From: CAXNKG01 sp964202965
GTDB lineage: Bacteria > Acidobacteriota > Vicinamibacteria > Vicinamibacterales > UBA2999
Assembly (NCBI GenBank): GCA_964202965.1
Contig: CAXNKG010000004.1
Coordinates: forward strand, 67,861 to 131,860
Direction of reading: 5' to 3'
DNA length: 64,000 nt
Below, in pieces: positions 28,656 to 37,047 of this stretch. The position numbers and the translations under genes are program-made. The notes under the pieces are model-generated. The model did not search any database. It had not been told where the DNA came from and saw nothing but the letters and a program-made list of their open reading frames with translations. Position 1 is the first letter of the stretch. Every line of letters starts with the position of its first letter.

Positions 28656-29888
28656 ATGTTGCGGTTTCTGACAGCTGGCGAGTCGCACGGACAGGCGCTG
28701 GTCGTCACGGTCGACGGGATGCCGGCTGGCCTGCAGCTCGACATCGACGCCCTGAACGCGCAGCTTCGCCGCCGCCAGGGTGGATACGGGCGCGGCCGGC
28801 GCATGGCGATCGAAAGCGACCGCGCCGAGGTGCTGGCCGGTGTCCGCCACGGCCGCACGACCGGCGCGCCCATCGCGCTCCTCATCCGGAACCGCGACTG
28901 GGTCAACTGGCAACAGACGATGTACGTCGAAGCCGAGATGCCTGAAGGGGCGACCGGCGCGAGGCGCGCCGATGTGACGCGCCCCCGGCCGGGACACGCG
29001 GACCTGGCCGGCGTCATCAAGTACGGCCACGACGATGTGCGCGACGTCCTCGAGCGCGCCAGCGCCCGCGAGACAGCCGCGCGCGTCGCCGCTGGCAGCC
29101 TGGCACGGCAGCTGCTCGGGCAGTTCGGCATCCGGATCGCGAGCCACGTGTCGGTCATCGGCGACGTGATGATTCCCGCGGACCGCGCGGTCTCCCATGC
29201 GGAGGCCGAGGCGATCCCCGAAGACGCGCCGCTTCGCTGCATCGACCCCGACGTGCAGCAGCGAATGATCGCCGCGATCGATCGCGCGCGCGACGCGGGC
29301 GACACCCTCGGCGGCGCCTTCGAGGTGATCGCGACCGGCGTGCCGCCCGGACTCGGCTCCTACGTGCAGTGGGACCGCAAGCTGGACGGACGCCTCGGGC
29401 AGGCCTTGATGTGCATCCACGCCATCAAAGCGGTCGGCATCGGCATCGGCCCGGAGGCGGCCATCCGCCCCGGTTCGCGCGTGCATGACGAAATCCTTCC
29501 CCCGCGCGACAGCGATTCTGAAAGCGGCGGCTCAGGCGGCGGGCTGCCCGTGCGTCCGACCAACAACGCCGGCGGCCTCGAGGGAGGCGTCACCAACGGC
29601 GAAGATGTTCGGGTGTTCGGGTTCATGAAGCCGATCTCCACGCTGATGAAGCCGCTGCGATCCGTCGACCTGGCGAACATGACCGAATCGCCTGCGGCCA
29701 TCGAGCGCAGCGATGTGTGCGCGGTGCCCGCCGCCGCTGTCGTCGGCGAGGCGATGGTGGCCTTCGTGCTCGCGGACGCGTTCCTGGAAAAATTCGGCTG
29801 CGATTCGGTGGACGAGATCCAGCGCCATTACGATGCCACCGCCGAGCAGGTGCGCCGCCGTTTCGCAACGCGCGGCACGCCCGCATGA
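28656..29888 (+). CDS. aroC: Chorismate synthase
   Basis: Makes chorismate from EPSP with reduced FMN, the branch-point substrate of the trp operon at the left of the window. It is 410 residues with the signatures LRFLTAGESHGQALV, RRRQGGYGRGRRM, TRPRPGHADLAGVIKYG, RASARETAARVAAGSLA, GSRVHDEI, PTNNAGGLEGGVTNGE and RSDVCAVPAAAVVGEAM. It heads a long plus-strand gene run; its stop overlaps the def start as ATGA. Confidence 0.97.
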   Translation: MLRFLTAGESHGQALVVTVDGMPAGLQLDIDALNAQLRRRQGGYGRGRRMAIESDRAEVLAGVRHGRTTGAPIALLIRNRDWVNWQQTMYVEAEMPEGATGARRADVTRPRPGHADLAGVIKYGHDDVRDVLERASARETAARVAAGSLARQLLGQFGIRIASHVSVIGDVMIPADRAVSHAEAEAIPEDAPLRCIDPDVQQRMIAAIDRARDAGDTLGGAFEVIATGVPPGLGSYVQWDRKLDGRLGQALMCIHAIKAVGIGIGPEAAIRPGSRVHDEILPPRDSDSESGGSGGGLPVRPTNNAGGLEGGVTNGEDVRVFGFMKPISTLMKPLRSVDLANMTESPAAIERSDVCAVPAAAVVGEAMVAFVLADAFLEKFGCDSVDEIQRHYDATAEQVRRRFATRGTPA

Positions 29889-30394
29889 TCCGGCCGATTC
29901 TCCGGTACGGGGACTCCCCGCTTCACGATCCGGCCGCGCCGGTGGCCGACATCACCGCCGACATCCAGCAGCTGATCGACGACATGATCGACACGATGTA
30001 CGCGGCGCCGGGCATCGGGCTGGCTGCACCGCAGGTCGGCGTACCGCTGCGGGTGTTCGTCGCCGACATCTCAGCGGGGCACAACCCGGCTGAGCTGCTG
30101 GCCTTCATCAACCCCGAATTCGTCGAACATACCGGCACGCAGCGGGAGGAGGAAGGCTGCCTCAGCGTCCCGGGCTTCAATGCCACCGTGACACGGCCGA
30201 CGCGCGCAGTCCTCAAGGGCCTGACCCGCGACGGCCGCGAGCAGACCGTGGAGGCGGCGGGGCTCCTGGCCCGCTGCTTCGCGCACGAAATGGACCATCT
30301 CGACGGGCGGCTGTTCGTCCACCACCTGCACGGTCTGCAGCGCGACCTGATCGTCAGGAAGATCAGGAAACTGTCGCGCGACGGCAAATGGTAG
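29885..30394 (+). CDS. def: Peptide deformylase
   Basis: Removes the formyl group from nascent N-termini. It is 169 residues with the three metal/active-site motifs GIGLAAPQVG, EEGCLSVPG and HEMDHLDG. The ATG at 29885 overlaps the aroC stop; the frame is open upstream but that part is shadow over aroC. It is followed with a seven-base overlap by fmt, its usual functional partner. Confidence 0.97.
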   Translation: MIRPILRYGDSPLHDPAAPVADITADIQQLIDDMIDTMYAAPGIGLAAPQVGVPLRVFVADISAGHNPAELLAFINPEFVEHTGTQREEEGCLSVPGFNATVTRPTRAVLKGLTRDGREQTVEAAGLLARCFAHEMDHLDGRLFVHHLHGLQRDLIVRKIRKLSRDGKW

Positions 30395-31338
30395 CCCCGC
30401 TGCGCATCGTCTTTTTCGGCACGCCCGCGTTTGCGGTGCCGACGCTGGAGGCGCTGCTGGCGTCGCGCCACCCGGTCGTCGGCGTCGTCACGCAGCCCGA
30501 CCGGCCGCGCGGGCGCGGACGGCGCGTGTCGGACTCGCCCGTCAAGGCGGTGGCCGCTGCGGCGCGCCTCCCTGTCATTCAGCCGGACCGGCTGCGGGAC
30601 CCGGCCGTGCTCGATACGCTGCGCGCATGGCGCCCGGACCTGGGCGTGGTGGCCGCCTACGGCAAATTGATTCCCGAGGACGTATTGAGCCTCCCCCGCC
30701 ACGGGATGATCAACGTGCATGCGTCGCTCCTTCCGAAGTATCGCGGCGCGGCGCCGATACACCGCGCCGTCATCGACGGCGAAGCGGAGACAGGCGTGAC
30801 CATCATGCGGGTCGAGAAGGCGCTCGATGCCGGCCCGATGCTGGCAACAGCTCGACGCCCAATCGGCCCGAACGACACGAGCGACGGTATCGAGCCGGAC
30901 CTCGCCCGCCTCGGCGCCGTGCTGCTCGTGGACGTGGTCGAGCAGATTGCTGCGGGCACCGTGCAGCAGGAGCTCCAGGATTCGACGTTGAGCAGCCATG
31001 CGCCGAAGCTGACCAAGGAAGAGGGCCTGATCGACTGGACCCTTCCCGCGCCGTCCATCCACAATCGCGTGCGCGGACTCTACCCGTGGCCGCATGCGTA
31101 CACGTACCTCGACGGCACGCGCATCATCGTCCTCGAGACCCGCGTCGAACAGGCGATCGCGGGCGCTCCGGCGGGAACCGTGACGGACGTCACACGCGAC
31201 GCCATTCACGTGGCGACCGGACATCACGGGCGCGTGGCCATCACGCGCCTGCAGCTCGAGGGAGGCCGGCCGCTGACCGTTCGCGAGTTCCTCGCCGGTC
31301 ACCCCGTACCCGCGGGCGCCGCGTTCTCGAACGCGTAA
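30388..31338 (+). CDS. fmt: Methionyl-tRNA formyltransferase
   Basis: Formylates initiator Met-tRNA using 10-formyl-THF. It is 316 residues: RIVFFGTPAFAVPTLEAL, VVTQPDRPRGRGRR, the catalytic block INVHASLLPKYRGAAPIH, ETGVTIMRVEKALDAGPML, and a C-terminal OB-like domain with LTKEEGLIDW and VRGLYPWPHAYTY. It starts within the def stop region and ends TAATG with rsmB. Confidence 0.97.
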   Translation: MVAPLRIVFFGTPAFAVPTLEALLASRHPVVGVVTQPDRPRGRGRRVSDSPVKAVAAAARLPVIQPDRLRDPAVLDTLRAWRPDLGVVAAYGKLIPEDVLSLPRHGMINVHASLLPKYRGAAPIHRAVIDGEAETGVTIMRVEKALDAGPMLATARRPIGPNDTSDGIEPDLARLGAVLLVDVVEQIAAGTVQQELQDSTLSSHAPKLTKEEGLIDWTLPAPSIHNRVRGLYPWPHAYTYLDGTRIIVLETRVEQAIAGAPAGTVTDVTRDAIHVATGHHGRVAITRLQLEGGRPLTVREFLAGHPVPAGAAFSNA

Positions 31339-32699
31339 TGCCTGCGCCGGCCCGAATCGCGGCGTTCCAGGCGCTGCGGGCCATCGCCACCGGGCGCGCC
31401 GACCTGCCGGCTGCACTGGCGGCGAGCCGGGACCCGCTGCACGACGAACGCGACCGCGCACTGGCCGGGGACATCGTCACCGGCACGCTCCGGTGGCGAC
31501 GTGCGGCCGACCACCTGATCGTGCACTTCGCCGGGCGTCCGGCCGACAGGATCGATCCCGCCGTCCTGGAGATCCTCCGCCTCAGCGTGTATCAACTGCT
31601 GCATCTCGATCGCGTGCCTGCGTCGGCGGTCGTGGACGATGCCGTGGATCTGTCGCGGTTCGCGCGACAGTCCCATGCCTCAGGATTCGTCAACGCCGTC
31701 TTGCGGTCGCTGCTCCGTGAGCGCCATCGGCTGCCGCTTCCTCCGCGCCCGGAGTCCGCCGCCGATCCCGCCGCGGCGCTCGCGTACCTGGGGATTACGC
31801 ATTCACATCCCGAGTGGCTCGTACGCCGCTGGCTCGGCCGTCACGGATTCGACGCCGTTGAACGCTGGGTGCGCTTCAACAACGCCGTGCCGTCGCTGGC
31901 ACTCCGGGCAAACACATTAAGAACGGACAGGCTGACGCTGGCCGCCGCGCTCCGTACCGACGGCATCGAGACCGACCCGACGGGCTACGCGCCCGACGGC
32001 CTGATCGTGTCGTCTGGCAACCCGATGCGCCTCACCAAGGACGGTTCGTTTTTCGTCCAGGACGAGGCGTCACAGCTCGTGCCGCTGACCGTGGACGCGA
32101 GACCAGGGGAGCGCATCCTTGACCTGTGCGCGTCGCCAGGGGGCAAGACGATGGTGCTGGCAGGGACGATGCGCGACACCGGCCTCATCGTCGCATCCGA
32201 CATTCGCGCACGACGCATGAAGCTCCTCCGCGCGACGGTTGCGGCCTCCGGGACCCGGTCGATCCGCGTGGTGCACATTCCCTCGTCTGGACCGCTGCCG
32301 TTTCAGTCAGCCTTCGACCGCGTCCTCATCGACGTGCCCTGCTCGGGGCTCGGGACGATCCGGCGCGATCCGGATATCCGGTGGCGGAGGCACGAAGGCG
32401 ACCTCGGCACTCTTGCCACGCAGCAGCTCACGCTGCTGGGTCGGGCCGCCGACCTGGTCCGCCCGGGCGGACGAGTCGTATACGCGACCTGCTCGAGTGA
32501 ACCGGAGGAGAACGAGGCGGTCGTCGGTGCCTTTCTTGCCCGACGCCGGGACTTTACACTCGTCGACCTCCGATCCGACAGGACGGCACCGCTCGCGCCG
32601 CTCCTCGACGACAGGGGCATGCTTCGCACGCTCCCCTTCGCGCACGGCCTGGAGGCGTTCTTTGCCGCCGCGATCGTGCGTGGTACGATCTCCACCTAG
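31338..32699 (+). CDS. rsmB: 16S rRNA (cytosine-967-C5)-methyltransferase
   Basis: 453 residues. The N-terminal 130 form a NusB-like RNA-binding domain (ARIAAFQALRAIATGRADL, LSVYQLLHLDRVPASAVVDDAV, FVNAVLRSLLR). The C-terminal SAM domain has VQDEASQLVP, DLCASPGGKT, DVPCSGLGTIRRDPDIRW and YATCSSEPEENE, whose two cysteines are the m5C catalytic pair. The start is the ATG at 31338 (APARIAAF), sharing a base with the fmt stop; the frame extends upstream only as shadow over fmt. The def-fmt-rsmB order is widespread. Confidence 0.96.
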   Translation: MPAPARIAAFQALRAIATGRADLPAALAASRDPLHDERDRALAGDIVTGTLRWRRAADHLIVHFAGRPADRIDPAVLEILRLSVYQLLHLDRVPASAVVDDAVDLSRFARQSHASGFVNAVLRSLLRERHRLPLPPRPESAADPAAALAYLGITHSHPEWLVRRWLGRHGFDAVERWVRFNNAVPSLALRANTLRTDRLTLAAALRTDGIETDPTGYAPDGLIVSSGNPMRLTKDGSFFVQDEASQLVPLTVDARPGERILDLCASPGGKTMVLAGTMRDTGLIVASDIRARRMKLLRATVAASGTRSIRVVHIPSSGPLPFQSAFDRVLIDVPCSGLGTIRRDPDIRWRRHEGDLGTLATQQLTLLGRAADLVRPGGRVVYATCSSEPEENEAVVGAFLARRRDFTLVDLRSDRTAPLAPLLDDRGMLRTLPFAHGLEAFFAAAIVRGTIST

Positions 32700-33425
32700 A
32701 TGACGCCTCTCAGCGCACGTGTCTGGACCGTGGGCAAGGTCGTGCTGCTGGTCGGCGCGCTGGCGACCACCTACGTGCTGTTTGCGCTGATTGGCATGCG
32801 CGCGGCGCTGCGGACGCGCGAAGTGCAGGTGCCGAACCTCGTGGGCGTCAGGGTCGAGGAGGCCACCGAGCGGCTGGCCGAGGTCGGCCTGGCGCTCCGC
32901 CTGGACCCGAACCCGCGCGCCGACGACAAGATGCCCGCCGGCACCATCCTCCAGCAGGACCCGGTCGCGGGTGCGCAGGCGCGGCGGCAGCGGACGATCC
33001 GCGCGTGGGTGAGCGCGGGGGCGCGGACGGTCACCGTTCCCGCCCTGGTGGGCCAGAGCGAGCGGACCGCACGGATGCGGCTGGGCGAGGACGGCCTGGA
33101 CATCGCCGGCGTCTCGGAGTTTCGCTCACCCGACTACCCCGCCGACGCGATCGTGGCGCAGGACCCGGCGCCCGATGCACGCGCGCCGCAGGTGTCCCTC
33201 CTGTTGAATCGCGGCGAGGAAGCCGCCACGTATGTGATGCCGGATCTGATCGGCACCAACGGCGAGCGCGCCGCCGAAGCGCTGCGTGGACGAGGCTTCC
33301 GCGTGAGCATCGTCGGTTCACAGCCCTACCCGGGTGTACCCGCCGGCACCGTGGTCCGGCAGCAGCCCGCGGGGGGCTTCCGCGTCGCACCGTCGGATTC
33401 CATTTCCCTCGAGGTGAGCCGATGA
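32700..33425 (+). CDS. Membrane-anchored triple-PASTA protein
   Basis: 241 residues: one N-terminal membrane helix (VVLLVGALATTYVLFALIGM, about 14-33) followed by three PASTA domains (starting VQVPNLVGVRVEEATERLAEVGL, VTVPALVGQSERTARMRLGEDGL, YVMPDLIGTNGERAAEALRGRGF). PASTA domains bind muropeptides or beta-lactams in kinases and PBPs, but here there is no kinase or transpeptidase, so it is a bare periplasmic PASTA rod. It begins directly after the rsmB stop and overlaps rpe by four bases (ATGA). Confidence 0.88.
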   Translation: MTPLSARVWTVGKVVLLVGALATTYVLFALIGMRAALRTREVQVPNLVGVRVEEATERLAEVGLALRLDPNPRADDKMPAGTILQQDPVAGAQARRQRTIRAWVSAGARTVTVPALVGQSERTARMRLGEDGLDIAGVSEFRSPDYPADAIVAQDPAPDARAPQVSLLLNRGEEAATYVMPDLIGTNGERAAEALRGRGFRVSIVGSQPYPGVPAGTVVRQQPAGGFRVAPSDSISLEVSR

Positions 33426-34105
33426 GCGGCGCGGTACAGATTGCGCCATCCATTCTGTCGGCCAACTTCGCGGCGCTCGGGGCGGACATCGCCGCAATCG
33501 AACGGGGCGGCGCCGATCTGATCCACGTGGACGTGATGGACGGCCACTTCGTCCCCAACATCACTATCGGTCCCCTGGTCGTGCGCGCCATCAGGCGCGT
33601 GGCGACCAGGCCGCTCGACGTCCATCTGATGATCGAGCAGCCGGAGCGGTATGTGGACGACTTCGTCGATGCCGGCGCCGCGATGCTGTCGGTGCACATC
33701 GAGGCGGCCCGGCACCTGCACCGCACGATCGCGCACATCAAGAGCCGCGGGATCAAGGCGGGCGCGGTGCTCAATCCGTCCACGCCGGCCACCGCACTCG
33801 AGGCGATCGCCGGCGACCTCGACTTCGTGCTCGTCATGTCGGTCAACCCGGGATTCGGCGGCCAGGCGTTCATCCCCCAGAGCCTCGACAAACTGCGGCG
33901 GGTCCGGGAGATCCTGACGCGGGCCGGATCCGCGGCGCCGATTGAGATCGACGGCGGCATCGACGCCTCGAATGCCGCCGCCGTCGTGGCTGCGGGCGCG
34001 TCCATCCTGGTGGCGGGGAACGCCATCTTCGGGACGCCGGACGCCGAAGCCGCGACGCGTGGGCTACGGGCGGCGTGCAGCTCCGCCGCCGGCTTGCGTG
34101 CATGA
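33422..34105 (+). CDS. rpe: Ribulose-phosphate 3-epimerase
   Basis: Interconverts ribulose-5-P and xylulose-5-P in the pentose phosphate pathway. 227 residues: IAPSILSANFAALG, IHVDVMDGHFVPNITIGP, DVHLMIEQPE, VMSVNPGFGGQAFIP, IEIDGGID and ILVAGNAIFG carry the metal and phosphate ligands. The ATG at 33422 overlaps the PASTA gene stop; the longer upstream frame is shadow. Its stop overlaps the next gene as ATGA. Confidence 0.96.
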   Translation: MSGAVQIAPSILSANFAALGADIAAIERGGADLIHVDVMDGHFVPNITIGPLVVRAIRRVATRPLDVHLMIEQPERYVDDFVDAGAAMLSVHIEAARHLHRTIAHIKSRGIKAGAVLNPSTPATALEAIAGDLDFVLVMSVNPGFGGQAFIPQSLDKLRRVREILTRAGSAAPIEIDGGIDASNAAAVVAAGASILVAGNAIFGTPDAEAATRGLRAACSSAAGLRA

Positions 34106-34509
34106 CGCCCGACGCCGCGACTCGAACAACCCGCCTGCGCGTCCGTTATGCCGACACCGACCAGATGGGGGTCGTCTACTACGCCAACTACCTCGTCTGG
34201 TTCGAGGTCGGCCGCACGGAATGGCTGCGCCACACCGGGTGGAGCTACCGGGAGATGGAGGAAGATGGGGTGGCGCTGCCGGTGATCGAGGCGCACTGCG
34301 AGTACCGGCAGCCGCTGCGCTATGACGACGAGGTGGAGATTGCGACGAGGGCCGTCCTGGTGACGCCGGTGAGAATTCGGTTCGACTACGACGTCACCCG
34401 CGCCGGTGATGGAACGCTGTCGGCGCGCGGCCACACCGTTCATGCGGCGGTTGACGCGGCGGGCAAGCCCTGTCGCCTGCCCTCGCGCGTCCGGGAACTG
34501 CTCGCGTGA
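34102..34509 (+). CDS. YbgC-type acyl-CoA thioesterase
   Basis: 135 residues from the ATG at 34102 with the 4HBT hot-dog fold: TTRLRVRYADTDQMGVVYYANYLVWFEVGRTEWLR, shown here in part, includes the catalytic Asp (ADTDQMG) and the Tyr-Ala-Asn motif. Later blocks are VIEAHCEYRQPLRYDDEVEI and FDYDVTR. It may act on short or malonyl-type acyl-CoA; in many bacteria the YbgC gene lies with tol-pal, but here it lies between rpe and an epimerase gene. Both ends overlap neighbours by four bases. Confidence 0.9.
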   Translation: MTPDAATRTTRLRVRYADTDQMGVVYYANYLVWFEVGRTEWLRHTGWSYREMEEDGVALPVIEAHCEYRQPLRYDDEVEIATRAVLVTPVRIRFDYDVTRAGDGTLSARGHTVHAAVDAAGKPCRLPSRVRELLA

Positions 34510-35450
34510 AGGCACTCGTGACCGGCGCCGCCGGCTTCATCGGGTCGACCTTGTCCGAACGGTTGATCGAGTCGGGCGCCACGGTGACCGGGATCGATTG
34601 CATGACGGACTACTATCCCCGGCCCCTCAAGGAGCGGAACCTCTCCGGCCTGCGAAAGGCCCCGGGGTTCACGTTCGTCGAGCAGGCGATTGCGGATGCG
34701 GATCTCGATGCGCTCCTGCGGGGGGTGACGCACGTGTTCCACCTGGCGGCCCAGGCCGGCGTGCGGAAAAGCTGGGGACGGGACTTCCGCGTCTATACAG
34801 TGAACAACGTGGACGCCACCCAGCTGCTGCTCGAGGCCTCCGTCGGCAAGCCGATTGAGCGATTCGTCTACGCGTCGAGTTCCTCGGTCTACGGCGACGA
34901 GGTCGAGATCCCGATGCGCGAGGATGCGCGGCCGCAGCCCGTATCGCCGTATGGCGTGACAAAGCTCGCCGCGGAGCAACTCTGCTACCTGTACCACGTG
35001 AACCACAGCGTGCCGACGGTGTCGCTGCGCTACTTCACGGTATACGGGCCGCGGCAGCGCCCCGACATGGGCTTCAGCCGCTTCTTCCACGCCGTGCGTC
35101 TGGACGAGCCGGTCACGATGTTCGGCGACGGCCGCCAGACCCGCGACTTCACGTTTGTGGCGGACGCGGTGGCCGCGACGGTCAGTGCGGCGACACGAGG
35201 CAAGCCAGGCGGTGTCTACAATATCGGGGGCGGGTCGCGGGTCGAGCTGCTGGACGTGTTCGAGCTGATCAGGCTGATCACCGGGCGCCCTCTCAGGATC
35301 GAGCGGCACGACGCGCAGCGCGGCGACATGCGCGACACGTACGCCGATACCACGCGCGCCCGCACGGATTTCGGGTTCGCGCCGTCCGTGACCCTCGAAC
35401 AGGGGCTGCGCGCGCAGCACGAATGGATGACACACGTTGATGCGAAATAG
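34506..35450 (+). CDS. NAD-dependent nucleotide-sugar epimerase/dehydratase
   Basis: 314-residue extended SDR: NAD loop VTGAAGFIGSTL, ID at the end of beta-2, HLAAQAGVRKSW, the catalytic serine region YASSSSVYGDEVE and the YxxxK motif (PYGVTKLAAEQL). The DCMTDYYPRPLKERNL and RYFTVYGPRQRPDM blocks match the UDP-glucuronate/UDP-glucose 4-epimerase branch. It probably supplies sugars for surface polysaccharide. The GTG start overlaps the thioesterase stop. Confidence 0.9.
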   Translation: MKALVTGAAGFIGSTLSERLIESGATVTGIDCMTDYYPRPLKERNLSGLRKAPGFTFVEQAIADADLDALLRGVTHVFHLAAQAGVRKSWGRDFRVYTVNNVDATQLLLEASVGKPIERFVYASSSSVYGDEVEIPMREDARPQPVSPYGVTKLAAEQLCYLYHVNHSVPTVSLRYFTVYGPRQRPDMGFSRFFHAVRLDEPVTMFGDGRQTRDFTFVADAVAATVSAATRGKPGGVYNIGGGSRVELLDVFELIRLITGRPLRIERHDAQRGDMRDTYADTTRARTDFGFAPSVTLEQGLRAQHEWMTHVDAK

Positions 35451-36213
35451 CCTGCGGTTCGTCCTGGTCCTGGTGGCGATGGCGCTTGTGTCGGCATGCG
35501 GCGCGCGCCAGGAACCGGTGCCGGCCAACGCCGCCCAGCCGGATCGCTTCCTCTTCGAACGCGGGACCGCGTCCCTCAAGGAAGAGCAATGGGCGAACGC
35601 CCGGACCTACTTCCAGCAGATCGTCGACGGATACCCGCAGAGTCCCGTCCGGCCCGATGCGAAGCTTGGCCTCGGCGACGCCTACCTCGGCGAGAACACG
35701 GCCGAATCGCTGGTCTCGGCCGCCAACGAGTTCCGTGAGTTTCTGAGCTTCTATCCGACGAGCCCCCGCTCCGACTACGCGCAGTACAGGCTCGCCATGA
35801 CGCACGTCGTGCAGATGCGCGCTGCCGACCGCGATCAGACCGCGACCAGGGCCGCGCTCACCGAATTCGACGTGTTCTTCCAGAAGTTTCCGAACAGCTC
35901 GCTGATCCCGGATGTGAAGCAGCAGTGGCGCATCGCGCGCGACCGCCTCAGCGAGTCGTCCTACCGCGTGGGCCTGACCTACTTCCGGCTCCGCTGGTAC
36001 CCCGGCGCCATCGAGCGGTTCCGGGAAGTCCTCAAGGACGACGCCGGATACACCGGCAGGGACGCGGTGTACTTCTATCTGGCGGAGTCACTGGCAAGGA
36101 CCGATAAGACACCAGAAGCCATTCCGTATTTCGAGCGGATCCTCGGCGAGTTCGACACGAGCGAGTTCCTCGAAGACACGAAGGAACGGCTGCAACAGCT
36201 GAAGGTGCAATAA
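35440..36213 (+). CDS. bamD: BamD-type outer-membrane assembly lipoprotein
   Basis: 257 residues from the ATG at 35440 (a TTG codon precedes it). The lipobox LVSACG is at about residues 18-23. The mature part is TPR-like helical as in BamD/YfiO: DRFLFERGTASLKEEQWANARTYFQQIVDGYPQ in shortened form, LGLGDAYLGE, EFREFLSFYPTSPRSDYAQYRLAM, FFQKFPNSSLIPDVK and VGLTYFRLRWYPGAIERFREVL. It is part of the beta-barrel assembly machine. The start overlaps the epimerase gene by 11 bases. Confidence 0.9.
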   Translation: MRNSLRFVLVLVAMALVSACGARQEPVPANAAQPDRFLFERGTASLKEEQWANARTYFQQIVDGYPQSPVRPDAKLGLGDAYLGENTAESLVSAANEFREFLSFYPTSPRSDYAQYRLAMTHVVQMRAADRDQTATRAALTEFDVFFQKFPNSSLIPDVKQQWRIARDRLSESSYRVGLTYFRLRWYPGAIERFREVLKDDAGYTGRDAVYFYLAESLARTDKTPEAIPYFERILGEFDTSEFLEDTKERLQQLKVQ

Positions 36214-36219
36214 CTTGCC

Positions 36220-36975
36220 ATGAAATTCCGACTTGTGCCCGTCGTTGCACTCCTGGCCTGCGCCGCCCCTGCCCTGGCGCAGCGCGCCCCTGGGCGCGGC
36301 CCCGTGAACCTCCCCCCCGACGTGCTGTCGCAGGCCTGCGCGCCGACACTCGCCTTCGAGGTTCCCCCGGCGCCGCTGCGGGTGACCGGAAGCCAGGAAG
36401 CGGAGGTCCGCGTGACCATGGGCCCGGGCGACCTGGTGACCATCAACGCTGGGTCCGACAACGGCATCGAGGTCGGGCAGCTGTATGTCGCGCGCCGCCA
36501 GATCCCGCTGGAAAAGCGCCCCGTCGGGCGCGATAACCCGATCATCCTGCACACGGCCGGCTGGCTTCGCGTGTATGCGGTTGACGACCGGATGTCGCTG
36601 GCCACCATCGAGCACGCCTGCGACGCCGTACAGCTCAACGACTATCTCGAACCGTTCGTCGTGCCCGCCGCTCCGGCGGCGCTGCCCGGCCGCCCACCCG
36701 CCCAGCGGAGCAACTACGGGCGCGTCCTGTCCGGCACGGACAATCGGACGACGTTCGGCAAGGGTGAGTACGTGATGGTCGATCGCGGCAGCGACCACGG
36801 CGTGGCGCCCGGGGCGCAGTTCGTGGTCTATCGCGACAAGCTGGAGTCCGGGAACTTTCTCTTCGAGCTGGCCGACGCGGTGGCGGTCCATGTGCGCCCG
36901 GAAATCACGACACTCCGTGTCACGCGCGCGATCGACGGCGTGACGGTCGGCGACTACGTGGCGCTGCGGAAGTAG
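36220..36975 (+). CDS. Secreted protein with an internally duplicated beta domain, function unknown
   Basis: 251 residues with a signal peptide (KFRLVPVVALLACAAPALAQ). Two halves share a pattern: GDLVTINAGSDNGIEVGQLYVARR (about 68-91) and GEYVMVDRGSDHGVAPGAQFVVYR (about 185-208), each followed by strands and a closing GD/ND-Y segment (LNDYLEPFV; VGDYVALR). The pattern recalls the C-terminal domain of FlgT-like proteins, but I cannot assign the family. It lies six bases after bamD as the last gene of the plus-strand run. Confidence 0.62.
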   Translation: MKFRLVPVVALLACAAPALAQRAPGRGPVNLPPDVLSQACAPTLAFEVPPAPLRVTGSQEAEVRVTMGPGDLVTINAGSDNGIEVGQLYVARRQIPLEKRPVGRDNPIILHTAGWLRVYAVDDRMSLATIEHACDAVQLNDYLEPFVVPAAPAALPGRPPAQRSNYGRVLSGTDNRTTFGKGEYVMVDRGSDHGVAPGAQFVVYRDKLESGNFLFELADAVAVHVRPEITTLRVTRAIDGVTVGDYVALRK

Positions 36976-36976
36976 C

Positions 36977-37008
36977 CACGAAGATCTCGCCACAAAGGAC
37001 ACAAAGGG
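36977..37008 (+). repeat. Short nonamer-like repeat
   Basis: CACAAAGGA (36991-36999) and CACAAAGGG (37000-37008) are adjacent 9-base units, with a related CACGAAGAT at 36977. It lies in the 72-base convergent spacer before the kinase gene. The spacer shows nothing else. Confidence 0.5.
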
Positions 37009-37047
37009 GCTGTTTTCCTGACGCCCGTCGATCAACCGATCTGATGC

